Source: Agriotes lineatus
Taxonomy: Eukaryota > Arthropoda > Insecta > Coleoptera > Elateridae
Length of the DNA: 64,000 bases
Assembly (NCBI GenBank): GCA_940337035.1
Contig: CALNHX010001941.1
Location: 62,001 to 126,000 of the forward strand
Direction of reading: 5' to 3'
Below the pieces are notes generated by a model. It was not told the DNA's origin, did not search any database, and saw only the letters and a program-made list of their open reading frames with translations. Positions 10,965-21,369 of this stretch are shown here, one piece after another. How positions within the stretch are numbered: the stretch's first letter is position 1; each line of letters begins with the position of its first letter. A program made the position numbers and the translations under genes.

Positions 10965-11821
10965 TTAATTTTCACAATTTTGGCAAATAATATCATCTTC
11001 ATCCTCGGATTTGTCGAAACCAATACAATGTTTACACACCACATTCTACTCGTACACACATTCTCATATTAGCAACCTCATCCAAATCGCACAACGAACA
11101 CTACCAACAGTTCTTTTTATTCAGTTTTATTTTTCGTTTACAAGTAGTACCCGATTTATTAGGCATGCTTGTTCCAAACAAATCCTTGGTAACTTTTTGG
11201 GCTTTATAGTTGACTGCTTTGCAGCGGTTAGTTTTGTTCACTTTTTTCCTTTGCTTCTGATGTCGGTAGCGAATCACTGAACGAAGACGTTGAAGTGTTT
11301 GCCATCGCGGTATCCTCATTCGCCTTCTCTTTATCGTCATCTTCATCTGCATTATTTTGTAATCATCTTTCAGATAATACGCTGGGAGCAAAAGCTGCTT
11401 CAGGCTCACAATATGTTTATTTAGCTGCTGGGCTCTTGCCGGATTCATTAATTGAGCTCTTATGTCGGTTAATTTCTGGGTTACGCTTCATAAAAGCTGT
11501 AAACCATGATCAACCAGCTCACTCATGGTTTTTGTTAAAGAGATGTGGTATACTGTTGTTTTCAACATATCGGTACACTTGATGCCTCATTATTGCAGGT
11601 GTTAGCACTCCAATATTGGAGAATCGAATCAAATGACCAACGGGATCATGCTCTTGACCAGCAGCTAATATGGATGCCCTGCCTAGTCGCTTTTCAGTCT
11701 TACCACTTTTAATGTGGTTGCGAAGGGTACGGTGAAGAACCCCATACCGTGTGGACACTTCCCTTTGGGAAACGCCACGACTTAAAGCTTCCATGGAAGT
11801 TCCTAAGCCCTTGCAGTCCAT
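10965..11821 (-). pseudogene. pogo/Tigger-like transposase lacking its catalytic core
   Basis: Read on the minus strand from 11821, the frame begins MDCKGLGTSMEALSRG and shows a pipsqueak HTH followed by the CENP-B HTH, including RYVENNSIP and, after a stop near 11516, WFTAFMKRNPEI. A shifted frame then gives NPARAQQLNKHIV, the linker that normally precedes the DDE domain. It jumps directly to a basic C-terminal tail (CKAVNYKAQKVTKDLFG) and a Cys-rich end (CKHCIGFDKSE ... CQNCEN). The whole DDE domain of roughly 200 residues is absent. It is an internal-deletion derivative of a pogo-like element different from the one at 1664-3808. Confidence 0.7.
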
Positions 11822-12519
11822 TTTGCTCGCTTTTTCCTGTTTTTTTTGCCCTACAGCAAATAAAATTGCAAAATTACAATAACACAAAATGAATTTGCCT
11901 GGATTGATTAAAAACATGTTGGTGGGTGACTCATGTGGATATTACATACATGCTATTTAATTGACACTTTGTTTAAGCTGATAAAATATGAGAATACATA
12001 CCCTGGCATATCACACCGGCAGCCGAATCACTTTTTCTAGTTTTTTTCTGGACTAAATGAACAATTTTCAATGCTGGAATTTAAGAAACATGTGATCACA
12101 CAGAAAGTGCTCTAAAATTCTCAACATAGATAGAGTGGTGGCACTGCTCTAGCAGTAAGTTGCTCAATCATGCTAGGAAGCTACTGACTTAGTAGTTTTC
12201 TTAAATTGCAAAAGTATTTTATGTAAGTTTCATGTTTTTTAAACTTCGCTTAACTGTTGACACATGTAACATAACCTAACTTTAAAATATCACTAGAAAT
12301 CATTAGATCCGAAGTACATTCCCAAAAAAACTGTAATTTCCGGGTACACTCAGCAAATATTTGACATTGACAGTTCACAAGTTTTGTGAATGGATACAGA
12401 TTAGTTACTGTTTTGTGGGATACAGTACAGGTACACCACAGCCGCCTTACTTGTCAGCTTTTAGCGGTCCGCTTCGAAACGGGAGTTGCGTCTCCTTGGT
12501 ATAGTCTTCTTGCTTAAGG
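11822..12519. other. non-coding interval
   Basis: No gene is seen. Positions 12484-12512 are the exact reverse complement of 3695-3723 (29 nt). The phrase ggtatagtc occurs at about 12498 and again at 12518, the second copy running into the element that starts at 12520. Confidence 0.45.
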
Positions 12520-13434
12520 TATAGTCAAAATTATACCCATTCGGAGTCACGTGACTTTTGTCTGTCTCTGTTCATCTTTAGTAAAATAGATGAAATGGAA
12601 GAAATTTGAAAAAAAGGCATGTCGATTCATAAAATTAATTTTAAAAATTTGACGTTTCTAATCTGTCAGATTATATTTTTCGTGTAAGTTATTGAGATAA
12701 GGGTAATAAAACCTAAAATTGTTGAGCCGAAAACTGGAAATTAAAAGAAACCATCGGACATGCGGTATAACGAGCAGTCACAACAATTAATTTGAATATT
12801 ATGCGTTTTTTTTTTTTATGAAGAGTACAATATTAATAATAGTAAATCAACAGTTTCACCCTCCAACGCTGTTCGCCGTGCTTCTCTTGCGTTAAATATC
12901 TCGGAGAGCACAATTTACCGAAAATATGAGCCAGAAAGTGAAGAATGCAAAAACGGAACTCGACGAAGCAGTCAAGACACTGTATATAAAATGTATGTAG
13001 CTAAAGAATTTGTAACCATAAAAAATCTAAAAAATGCTTGGTTGAAGAATCTGGAGATTTTTCACATTCAGTTTCTTCCCTAAATAGATTGTGCAAGGAA
13101 ATAGGCTTCAAATGGCAATGTTCTATAACAGAATATGCATGCACAGAAATTGACTTAAAATTTGCTATACGCAGCAGGTTTTTAATGTAGCAGCTGACAT
13201 ATCTTTATTATATTTACATTTTACGACATGTTATGTTTTCTTTAACCTGTAAATTCAGTTTGATTTCATATAAGAGAATAAACCCGTAGCAACCTTGTTT
13301 TAGAAATTGGCATATGTCAGGATAACCTACAAAACGGAATGTCATTTATTTCCCTAAAATTGCATTTTTAAGAATCGACATACGTAAAATTACTAGATTA
13401 TCACGTGACTCCGAATGGGTATAAATTTGACTAT
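12520..13434 (+). mobile_element. Tc1/mariner-superfamily element, non-autonomous, about 34-bp terminal repeats
   Basis: Left end tatagtcaaaattatacccat (12520 on) and right end (13401-13434) are inverted copies with one or two mismatches over about 34 nt, both containing the palindromic tcacgtga. The interior retains transposase remnants at about 12837-13120. A second, interrupted copy of the right half lies at 39181-40515. The exact target duplication is not clear because the right end abuts another repeat. Confidence 0.7.
12837..13120 (+). pseudogene. DDE-transposase N-terminal remnant
   Basis: Broken reading frames carry a helix-turn-helix-like segment (VSPSNAVRRASLALNISES then TIYRKYE) and, about 180 nt downstream, a segment reading SVSSLNRLCKEIGFKW. 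Both fit the N-terminal DNA-binding half of IS630/Tc1-type transposases common in insects, which have a SRSTVYRI-like helix and an xSLxRLLKxIGFxW segment. The catalytic half is absent. The match is from memory of the family pattern, so moderate confidence. Confidence 0.5.
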
Positions 13435-14018
13435 TCAACACTATAACCTATAAGCCAATCATATTGCAGACATTTGCTTTTTTCAACCAATAACAGCAGT
13501 ATATCACTGAATATTGGGCACCATGCAAAATATTCACAAAACAATGTACGTACTCAAAAATAAATAGCCTTGTTGCGAAGTATCGCTTAGCAACGATGTT
13601 CTGTCCTTAGTGATATCGCTAAGTTACGTAACACTAAACCCCAACAAACTGTGTGGCTTGTTTTAAAAATTTTAAAATGCTGTGTTTTGCAAGTATTCCG
13701 CTGAATTTAATTGAGAATGAATAATTATATTAATTGTTGGATTATTTTTCAATAAAGTTAATCGTCATGTATTAATATTGTTAAATAGTCGTCCCAAATA
13801 CCACTCGAAGTGGATATATTTTTTTAAAATATTTTGCCAGTTCCATAGAAATTATTGCAAATTTCACTCAACAAAATCACATTTAAATGTCACTCGCCTT
13901 CGGCTCGTGACATTTTTGATGTGATTTTGTATCGTGAAATTTAAACGCAATAATTTACATGGAAACGACAAAATATTTGTCAAAAATATATCCACTGCTT
14001 GTGGTATTACCCTTGACT
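13432..14018. repeat. 0.6-kb dispersed repeat, copy 1, ending in a palindrome
   Basis: This stretch recurs at 21366-21957 with only scattered differences. The left 350 bp is single-copy-like and AT-rich. The right 235 bp (about 13785-14020) folds back: it starts aatagtcgtcccaaataccac and ends gtggtattacccttgactat, with the loop cgccttcggctcgtg near the centre. No coding capacity. It is probably a composite of two non-autonomous elements that move or duplicate together. Confidence 0.75.
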
Positions 14019-14354
14019 ATACTACATTTATACGAGCAAGTTCGTCCGCCATTTTAAGTCACTGGAAGTGGCGGCAAATTCAAATTCTAGTTACTTTCCA
14101 ATTAGCATACGGTAAGTCGGAATAACAACGATCATATCATTTAATTGTAACGTCTTAAAAAAGATTGGTTTTTAAACAAATAAAAAGAAAACAGACAATA
14201 TCGAAACATAAAACACTGTTAACTAACAAGCAAGTGGTTCAAACTAGGGAGTTTCAATAGTACCTTAGTTCAAACAACAGTGACGAGTGACAGAATTCAA
14301 TAGAACTGACAGACACAGTTGACAGCACAGAACAACACCTACACACTGTATATA

Positions 14355-15176
14355 CAGGGTGTTTCATAATAACTGTTCCTAATTCTCAGAATTGAGAGAG
14401 GGCATGTTATTCAACACTTTTTAATAATAAACTAGTGTTCGGAAATACTTCCGTTTCGAGATAATACGACATTAAGGAATTGAGTACTTGAAATAATCTC
14501 AATGTGGAAAGTAACGCATGCATGCAAAATAGCTGCAGATAGTGAACCTTATCCATGACAACATGGCCGGAGTTACTTGAAGATGTGCCACTTAATATTC
14601 GTAGAGACTTGGTCTTTCAACATGATGGTGCACCAGCGCATTTCGGTTTAAATGTTCGAGATTATTTAAATGCACAATTTCGAAACCGATGGATTGGGAG
14701 ACAAGGTCCTATTCTTTGGCCTGCAAGTTCTCCAGATATGACTCCAATTGATTTTTGTATTTGGGGTAAATCACTCGTCTATGCGACACCTGTGGACACA
14801 GCAGAGGAGTCAGTGGCTCTAATTATTCTTGCTTTTGATGACATTCGTGATCGTCCGCAGAAATTTCGAAGAATTCGTCGGTCAATCACACATCGTTATA
14901 CCTTGTGTGTCGCTAATGGCGGCCATAATTTTGAACAATTCTTATAATTTTTGTGTAATACCATTTTTTAAATATTAATAAAAATTGCAACCGCTGGAAA
15001 TCAATAAAATCGTTACTTTTCACATTGAGATTATTTCAAGTAGGTACTCAATTCGTTAATGTCGTATTATCTCAAAACGGAAGTATTTCCGAACACTAGT
15101 TTATCATTAAAAAGTGTTGAATAACATGCCCTCTCTCAATTCTGAGAATTAGGAACAGTTATTCTGAAACACCCTG
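14355..15176 (+). mobile_element. mariner-like element with about 150-bp terminal repeats, internally deleted
   Basis: The element starts cagggtgtttcataataactg and ends with the reverse complement (...gaaacaccctg). Long inverted repeats of roughly 150 bp run from 14355 and back from 15176. TA dinucleotides at 14353-14354 and 15177-15178 are the target duplication typical of Tc1/mariner transposons. It is inserted in the left arm of the large palindrome. The coding part lacks the N-terminal half. Confidence 0.9.
14555..14947 (+). pseudogene. mariner-like transposase, C-terminal half (130 aa)
   Basis: The frame encodes the end of a DDE transposase: FQHDGAPAHF supplies the second acidic residue, NRWIGRQGP is a typical insertion, and WPASSPDMTPIDF supplies the third. 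The end (ANGGHNFEQFL) matches the usual C-terminus of this insect family, whose full proteins start with a DUF4817-type HTH. The N-terminal HTH and the first catalytic Asp are missing because the left terminal repeat joins directly to codons near the middle of the gene. No activity is expected. Confidence 0.8.
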
Positions 15177-16058
15177 TAGATTTAAATAACCACACTTGGA
15201 TGAAGACTGTAATTATAATTAGCATCGTAATGGAATGCACCACGATTTAAATCAGCATGCAGTGTTCGTCTGGATTGGATAGTACGTACTCCCAACGGTT
15301 TCTAGTCTTGCTTGGTTGACAGACGACAGAACGCACGGTTACCGGTCAGCGCAGCCAATGGCTTGGCGCTAAAATCCCTGTGACACAAAATCTAGTGGGA
15401 TAAGCTTGCCTGGTTAATAAAGCACTCTAGTCAAACTCGTTCCGTGACGTCATAGAACAATGTTTGGTTTATTCTAGAGTGCTTTATTAACCAGGCAAGC
15501 TTATCCCACTAGATTTTGTGTCACAGGGATTTTAGCACCAAGCCGTTGGCTGCGCTGACCGGTAACCGTGCATTCTGTCGTCTGTCAACCAAGCAAGACT
15601 AGAAACCGTTGGAGTAAGTACTGCTCGATTCAGACGAATAATGCATGCTGATTTAAATCTTGGTGCATTCCATTACGATGCTAATTATAATTACAGTCTT
15701 CATCCAAGTGTGGTTATTTAAATCTATATACAGTGTGTAGGTGTTGTTCTGTGCTGTCAACTGTATCTGTCAGTTCTATCGAGTTCTGTCACTCGTCACT
15801 GTTGTTTGAACTAAGGTACTATTAAAGTTCTCTAGTTAGAACCACGTGCGTGTTAGTTAACAGTGTTTTCGTTTCGATTTTTTCTTCTTTCTTTTTATTT
15901 GTTTAAAAACCAATCTTTTTTAAGACGGATAAAATTAAATGACATGATCGTTGTTTTTCCGACTTACCGTATGCTATTTGGAAAGTAACTAGAACTTGAA
16001 TTTGCCGCCACTTTCAGTAACTCAAAATGGCGGACGAGCTTGCTCGTATAAATATATA

Positions 16059-16206
16059 CTGCGTTCGGAAAGGTACCTCTGGCAGCTCTGTTTCCTCGAA
16101 ATCGTTCGTTTATCTCACTTCCACCCGCGCCTATAGCTATTATCGATCTCTTTCTGCGAATGATTTCGAGGAAACAGAGCTGTCAGAGGTACCTTTCCGA
16201 ACGCAG
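16059..16206. repeat. foldback element with about 50-bp arms
   Basis: Arms 16059-16108 (ctgcgttcggaaaggtacct on) and 16157-16206 are near-perfect inverted copies with a 48-nt centre. It lies just outside the large palindrome. A predicted frame across it (16027-16212) is a by-product. Target duplication is not clear. Confidence 0.7.
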
Positions 16207-16249
16207 CTATAGTACCTTAGTTTATTCTGTCGAACTGGGTGGTCACACT

Positions 16250-16627
16250 CATGGGGTAAAAAATACATGGTGAAACGTTCCCGGAGATGCGCAGTCGTTC
16301 AGAAAGTAGAGGGGAGATGTCAACCAATCCCCCATGGGACAACACAGGAAATCCATCATGGCCGCGATCATGCTGGCATTATGGCCGCGATCGTGTGTTG
16401 TTGCTGGCACTGTCAGTCGATGTAAAATTCGAGGTTAGCAGGTTAGGTTTTTCGTCAGTCTGACACAAACTGACGCAAAACCTAACCTCGAATTTGACAT
16501 CGACAGCGCCTTCAACAATACACTTCAGTACTACCAATCGTGCCATTTGTGGGCCCATGTCTTATTGGTTGAATTTGAGGTCCGCCCACATTCTACGGAA
16601 CGTTACACCTATATTCTATGCACCATG
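16250..16627. mobile_element. MITE with 8-bp target duplication, possible P superfamily
   Basis: The 378-bp unit starts catggggtaaaaaatacatg and ends caccatg. Read inward, the two ends align over about 30 bp with gaps, each starting CATGG and containing aacgttcc. It is flanked by gtcacact at 16242-16249 and 16628-16635. CATG-starting termini plus an 8-bp duplication fit the P-element superfamily. The interior has a strong hairpin (about 16407-16506) with the palindromic phrase aaacctaacctcgaatttga. The superfamily call is inference. Confidence 0.6.
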
Positions 16628-16635
16628 GTCACACT

Positions 16636-17348
16636 ATCAATTTTGCAGTATGTAATTGTTTGAATCAGTTATTATTAGTGAGGTTATGGTCTGCTTTCAA
16701 GACGCGAGTAGTTAATTGGTCATGAGTTTTTTGTTAAAAAATTGAAGAACAAGTCGTCACTCTTTCGTTATAGTAGGTTTAGGTCTAGCGTGGTATAGTA
16801 AGAAATAGCGAAAATCTAGAAAAGTGTGTGCCCGTAAGGACCTACAATGGCGCGATCAAGAACGATGTTATTAATGGTGCAGAAAGAATTGAAACTTGAA
16901 GATGGTGGTAGCTGTAACAATTATTCGAGGATGGGCCTACGAATTTTTATAAAACTTTATATAAAAATATATAATTGCAAAACAGGCACACTGCACAGAA
17001 CCGCATCAAACAGTTGCACAGAAATTAAAGCACGTCCTGTATTTAGAGATGTTTGACAAACACTATTGGTGACGTCACAAATACGTCATTATTGGCGTTT
17101 TGACAAACAAATTTCATGTAACAAAGTGACCGTGAGACATATGCTTAATATGATTATACCATTCATAATGCACAAAATCCCTATTCAGGCCACGTATTAA
17201 TAAGTGAAAACACCGTGGTGTTATCGTTTTGGTGTTTTCAATTTTGAGCTGTCAGCTGTCAATGTCATTCCATTTCCAACAAGTTTTTTAGGATACGCAT
17301 TAAATACATTTTTAGTGTAATTCCTTTATTAATATTCATGATATAATC
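16636..17348. other. non-coding interval
   Basis: A 69-codon frame starts at 16847 (MARSRTMLL) and is followed by a gt that could be a donor, but no homology is recognised and no downstream exon could be paired. Otherwise AT-rich DNA with no repeat identified. Confidence 0.35.
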
Positions 17349-17525
17349 TAATCGAATACTCACTCGACGACTTTAAGAATTATCAAATACTTTTGCTTAC
17401 AAACTCAACGGGTTGCTTTGTAGAAACACCACTCTCCTTCGGCTCGTGTTGATTCTAAGCAACCCGTTTCGTGAAGAAGCAAAAGTATTTTTGATAATTC
17501 ACAGTCGTCTCGTGGTATTATTGCT
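17349..17525. repeat. foldback element with ccttcggctcgtg centre
   Basis: Arms reading aagaattatcaaatactttt and gcaaaagtatttttgataat fold back, and a second inner palindrome uses caacgggttgc and gcaacccgtt. The central loop ctctccttcggctcgtgttg resembles that of the 13.8-kb and 21.8-kb palindromes. The right side also shares the tcgtggtattatt end motif with that group. Confidence 0.6.
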
Positions 17526-17649
17526 GATTACTCAACACTACTTATATGAATAAACCAATGAAAATTGTTCAATTTGTCAGAAACGGCCAATCAAAGTTGA
17601 CTGTATTTTTTCAAAGACAGTCAACTTTGATTGGCGGTGAAAATACCTA

Positions 17650-17837
17650 GGGCCGGTTGCAGAAAGCAATGTTAAGTCTGGTATTAGCTAACGTCGCGTC
17701 AAAGTGAACAAAATCGCATTAAATTTTGTTTACTAATGTATTAGTTACCATAAGCATTTGAGATTTGATTCGTTTTTGTTCACTTTGACGTCGAGTTAGC
17801 TAACGCCAGACTTAACGTTGCTTTCTGAAACCGGCCC
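17650..17837. mobile_element. 188-bp PIF/Harbinger-like MITE, copy 1
   Basis: Begins gggccggttgcagaaagcaa and ends in its inverted copy (...gaaaccggccc). It has long imperfect inverted repeats and a 3-bp duplication CTA at 17647-17649 and 17838-17840. A second copy of exactly the same length lies at 22674-22861 in opposite internal orientation. Three-bp duplications and GGGCC ends are typical of Harbinger-type MITEs. Confidence 0.8.
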
Positions 17838-18063
17838 CTAATGTCGCAGTGTTTTCACGCGAGCCCGATTGGTTTCAATAATTTCAATTGAGTGAGTAGC
17901 CTTTGACTGACATTTCACCAAAACGTCAAAGTGAAGTTTGCAAATAAGCGTCGTTCTAAAAACTCATAATAATTGTGTTGGAAGCTGCAGTATTGAATTA
18001 ATAGTGGAAAACGTTAAAAATGTGTGGTGTCGAACATGGTAAAAGTCATCTACCCATATTGTT

Positions 18064-18272
18064 GAATAATCCTTCCAAATGCCACTCAAGGCAAATTTTG
18101 TAAGAGATTTTTTTTCGTCAACATGCAAATTATTGCAAATTTCTCTCGACAAAAACTGCTCAAATTCCACTTCAGTTTTGGTTTCCAGAAATTTAAACGC
18201 AACAATTTGCATGTGAACGAAAAAAAATCTCAAAAAAAATTCACCTTTTGTGGTATTACCCTTGAGAATTAT
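18064..18272. repeat. foldback element related to the 13.8-kb palindrome
   Basis: Starts gaataatccttccaaatgcc and ends ggtattacccttgagaatta. Inner arms include atgcaaattattgcaaattt and gaaatttaaacgcaacaatt, which match the arms of the 0.6-kb repeats at lower identity. It lies about 340 bp upstream of the presumed Nup35 5' exon. Confidence 0.65.
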
Positions 18273-18612
18273 AAGGAACCGATATTTTTTGGAAAACTAA
18301 CACACCGTATATCAATCGAAAGCAAAGAATTTTTGGTCAGTTGTTTACATTAACTATTTTTTCTTAAAATTTTTATTAGCTTTCATTTGATAAAGTTTGT
18401 TAAAGAGCTAGTAAATCACCCTGTAGACACCAAAAATATTGAATTATAGCTTAACTAAATCCGGCTCTGATCAGTACGAAAATCTAGAATATGGAAATCT
18501 ACTTTATCGACATAGCATTCAACTTAACTACAACGGCTCTACGTCTGTTTTCTAACCACACATTTTGGGGGTTGTTGTTTGAAGTTGTTCAAGTTTACAC
18601 ATTAATATTTGG

Positions 18613-18668
18613 GTAAGAAAATACATATTTTAAGGTATAAAAACATCTGAGCACTCTTTCTTATTTAG
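18613..18668 (+). other. predicted 56-nt intron in the Nup35 5' UTR
   Basis: A donor gtaagaaa follows attaatatttgg, and a pyrimidine-rich ctctttcttatttag acceptor ends 8 nt before the Nup35 ATG. Short introns of this size are usual in insects. If real, it argues that the downstream single-exon ORF is the true gene and not a retrocopy. Confidence 0.55.
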
Positions 18669-18676
18669 AAGTCGCA

Positions 18677-19534
18677 ATGGAACCGATGGCATTGGGAAGC
18701 GCACCATCCAGCCCATCGTCTCCGAGTGCAAATTCGAGTTACCTGCCAGCATTCTTGATGGGAGAAAACCAACCTACTACACCGAAATCATCGCTATCAC
18801 CAGAATTCAACAGAAACGTTCCATACAACCTAAGTTTGTCTGAGCAGGGCGGAAATTTACGACAGAAGCTATTTAGCCCGCTTGCTACAGATTCTCTTAC
18901 AACCACTGCACAATCTCCTTACGACGTCAGCGTCAACAAGCCAGGACCGCCCAAACAAAGCCTGTTTGATACAATTGACGTGAAAGTCGCTGTTTCGTCT
19001 CCACCTTTTGGCAATGCAGGCCAGAGTTTTATAGCCGAGTCACCCGAAAATCTACCCAGAAACTCTGTAAATAGCTCGATGTGTAGGAATGAGTCCTTTA
19101 GTAACTTTGAAACCATTAGAAGCGATGTAGGCCAGAATCTATGGGTGACCGTTTTTGGATTTCCTACCAGTTCAGCCAGTTTAGTGTTAGCGAGATTTGT
19201 AAACTGTGGAAATATTGTCGATAAAAGGTTTCCAGCGCAGGGAAACTGGGTGCATCTGAAATACAGTTCTGCATTGGAGGCTGCAAAAGCTCTAGCTCTG
19301 AACGGGAAACTAATTTCCAACTGCATCATGGTGGGTGTGGTGCCCCATCATAGCAAGCAAGATAATAAAGAGAACAAGGATGTGTCATTTTATACGTCGC
19401 CAGTTCGCGCCAGATCTCTGCGGCATTCGTTTGTTTCTCCACAAAATTCTAACACTGTTCTTGCCCCACAAAATGTGCCTCAAAAATCAACTGGTTTGGT
19501 TACAAAGGCCATGGAGTATGTGTTTGGCTGGTGA
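18677..19534 (+). CDS. Nup35: Nucleoporin Nup35/Nup53
   Basis: A 285-aa single-exon ORF encodes the nuclear pore scaffold protein Nup35 (Nup53). Residues 23-29 (LPAFLMG) are a conserved N-terminal motif of the family. A Ser/Pro-rich linker follows. Residues about 154-226 form the atypical RRM (MPPN) fold, starting NLWVTVFGFP and containing GNWVHLKY. The C-terminal GLVTKAMEYVFGW is the conserved amphipathic helix that contacts the nuclear membrane. Length is slightly below the usual roughly 320 residues. It acts at the nuclear envelope with Nup155, Nup93 and Ndc1. This is the only clear host gene here and lies between transposon-rich blocks. The ATG at 18677 follows a candidate splice acceptor; an in-frame ATG four codons on is an alternative. 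Confidence 0.93.
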   Translation: MEPMALGSAPSSPSSPSANSSYLPAFLMGENQPTTPKSSLSPEFNRNVPYNLSLSEQGGNLRQKLFSPLATDSLTTTAQSPYDVSVNKPGPPKQSLFDTIDVKVAVSSPPFGNAGQSFIAESPENLPRNSVNSSMCRNESFSNFETIRSDVGQNLWVTVFGFPTSSASLVLARFVNCGNIVDKRFPAQGNWVHLKYSSALEAAKALALNGKLISNCIMVGVVPHHSKQDNKENKDVSFYTSPVRARSLRHSFVSPQNSNTVLAPQNVPQKSTGLVTKAMEYVFGW

Positions 19535-19865
19535 TACCTAGTGTTAATTTTTAATGATATTTTAGCCTTGTAAGTGTAAAAGCATGATGCAATTGTTAAC
19601 TGTTTTATATTTTCAAATTATTAAATTCGTCAGTTGGAAGTACTTGTGATACTTGTTCCTTTACTAGCAATTTTATAGTTCTTTTTCCATTGGAGTCTAT
19701 ATAACGATTTGATCATATAAAATGGTGGATGTAGTTAAATTTTTTAAATGTAATATGATGACACTGTGTTGAAGAAAATCGTTTTAAAACACGCCAATTT
19801 ATACTTTTATATGTCTGTGTAACACTTTATTTTTCCAATTAAATCCTTCAGGTATGCTAGTTATA

Positions 19866-19875
19866 AATAAATAAA
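19866..19875 (+). terminator. polyadenylation signals for Nup35
   Basis: Overlapping AATAAA hexamers occur about 330 nt after the Nup35 stop codon. They are the first good signals in this 3' UTR. Confidence 0.55.
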
Positions 19876-19988
19876 ACTACTGTTAAAACTGAATTTTGTT
19901 TTCCTATGTATAACAATTTGCACAGAATTTTTCATATTCCTATTAAGGGATACTGATTATTGTTGCTGTTGAGTTAAAAGAACTCCAC

Positions 19989-20020
19989 GTTTCGCCCACT
20001 TTCGTAAGGGGCTTTATCAG
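19989..20020 (-). ncRNA. hammerhead-ribozyme-like motif
   Basis: On the minus strand the order is CTGATAA, then AGCCCC ... GGGC as a stem II with an internal loop, then GAAAC. The canonical hammerhead core is CTGATGA-stem II-GAAA, so one core base differs. Flanking TGTTGC (upstream) and GCAACA (downstream) could pair as stem I, and GAGTT/AACTC as stem III. Such motifs are known from Penelope-like elements and small retrozymes. I see no reverse transcriptase nearby. Core mutation suggests an inactive remnant. Confidence 0.35.
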
Positions 20021-20320
20021 GGGTGATAAGCAACAGAGCATGATCATTCGGTAACATTTCAAATCCGTTTTTTGTACCATAACAATATTTTAAATCTGCG
20101 ATGATCTGCTATAATAGCAAAATATGTTTTATCTACTTTGCTATCACAATATGGTTATTGTAACACCGAAAACAGTGCTACAATGGAGTCCATTATAGCA
20201 CTGTTTTTGATTTGTTATTTTCATATGAAAAACATTGAAACAGCCTACCTTGATTCAGACAATACATTTATGAAATGTCAAAATTAAAATTTTTGATGAT
20301 TTTTTATGGAAAGTAGATAA

Positions 20321-20455
20321 AATAGTATATTACACTCATTTAATAAGAGGCATTGTAGTACTCGTTCCATTGGAGCACTCCTCGCTACGCTTATCGTGCC
20401 CCAAATTCACTCTACAATAGACCCTCTTGTTAAACTAGTATAATAATATACTATT
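20321..20455. repeat. 135-bp foldback element
   Basis: Ends aatagtatatta and taatatactatt are inverted, and the arms continue through taataagaggcattgtag and its diverged partner. The loop holds ctcctcgctacgcttatcgtg. A separate 18-bp hairpin (aaacagtgctacaatgga and its partner) lies at about 20174-20212. Confidence 0.55.
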
Positions 20456-21165
20456 AGATAGCTACCTAGGATTAAATTTAAACTTGAAAAAAGAGAACAG
20501 CAGAATTGAATATTGTGAACAAAATTATGTCTACAATTCAAAACAGTAACAAATAATCAGGCCTATTCCCTAACTTTCCTTGAATCGAATAGAAGTGGTC
20601 AAATCGGATCGGAATGTTTACGAATCGAAATTACCGACTTCTACTGCGCCTACAGTTTACGATTAGTGGTATTCCCTAACCGTAATAGAAGGCGGTTACT
20701 GGCGCTCAGACGATTTCTATCGGTGGCTGTTTACATAGATCTGGCAACGCTGCATTAGCAAGTAATAATAAGCTTTAACGCAGAGTCCGACAGGCGCCAC
20801 AGAACGAAAAGGTACAGTTTGAAAAACAGCTGATCAAGCAACGGTCTAATCTAACGGCTATTTCAATTTATTTGCAGTGTTACGAGGATGAATAGTTCCA
20901 GTTGGTGGTAGAAATTACAGTGACTATTCAATTCACCTGTCATCTGTCAAAAAGTAACCAATGAAAATCCAGAATTCTGACGTTTCTTGACCAATCAAAA
21001 AAATATCAGTGGATATATCTTGCTAGAAGGTATTCAAGTGACTATTTTTAACAAATGCTATTTTTATTAGAAAAAGTCAATATTAGTGTTCTGTTACTAT
21101 AGAAATTGCGTAGTTTGTTGCTAGATTTACTGAAAACTAATTTGAAAAAGTAGTTTGGTTCATTA

Positions 21166-21369
21166 AATAGTCCCTCGAATACCATTCTTAGTCAAAGTTA
21201 AGTAGATTATTTTTGCGGTGGTATCACTACTCATGTCCATTGCGCTTTGGATTAGGATTCGTGCTATCGCACTCGTCCTAATCGTATCAAAGCGCAATGG
21301 ACATTCGTGACACCACCACAAAAATAGTCGACATAACTTTGACTACTCATGGTATTATAAGTGACTATT
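21166..21369. repeat. foldback element with aatagtccct...tgactatt ends
   Basis: Left arm aatagtccctcgaataccat with agtcaaagtta pairs with the right arm taactttgactactcatggta ending gtgactatt. The inner palindrome uses tgtccattgcgctttg and caaagcgcaatggaca. It abuts the left end of the 0.6-kb repeat copy 2. Confidence 0.7.

Larger units (their letters stand above)
14026..16053. repeat. large palindrome (foldback) with about 580-bp arms
   Basis: Left arm 14026-15430 and right arm 15474-16053 are inverted copies around a 43-nt spacer (15431-15473). Without the mariner element and its duplicated TA, the left arm is 581 nt against 580 nt on the right. The arms are highly similar, with scattered single-base differences and small indels. 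They contain no ORF of note. The right arm preserves the uninterrupted sequence at the mariner insertion point. It fits a Foldback-like element or an inverted duplication. Confidence 0.9.

Noticed and set aside
14026..16053. Large palindrome as an assembly artefact
   Set aside because: An artefactual fold-back would copy the mariner element into both arms; only one arm has it, and the arms have accumulated scattered differences.
16027..16212. 61-codon frame at the edge of the large palindrome
   Set aside because: Spans a palindrome end and a foldback; no homology.
18677..19534. Nup35 ORF as a processed retrocopy
   Set aside because: A 5' UTR intron with good borders is present, no poly(A) tract or flanking duplication was seen, and the ORF is intact with conserved ends.
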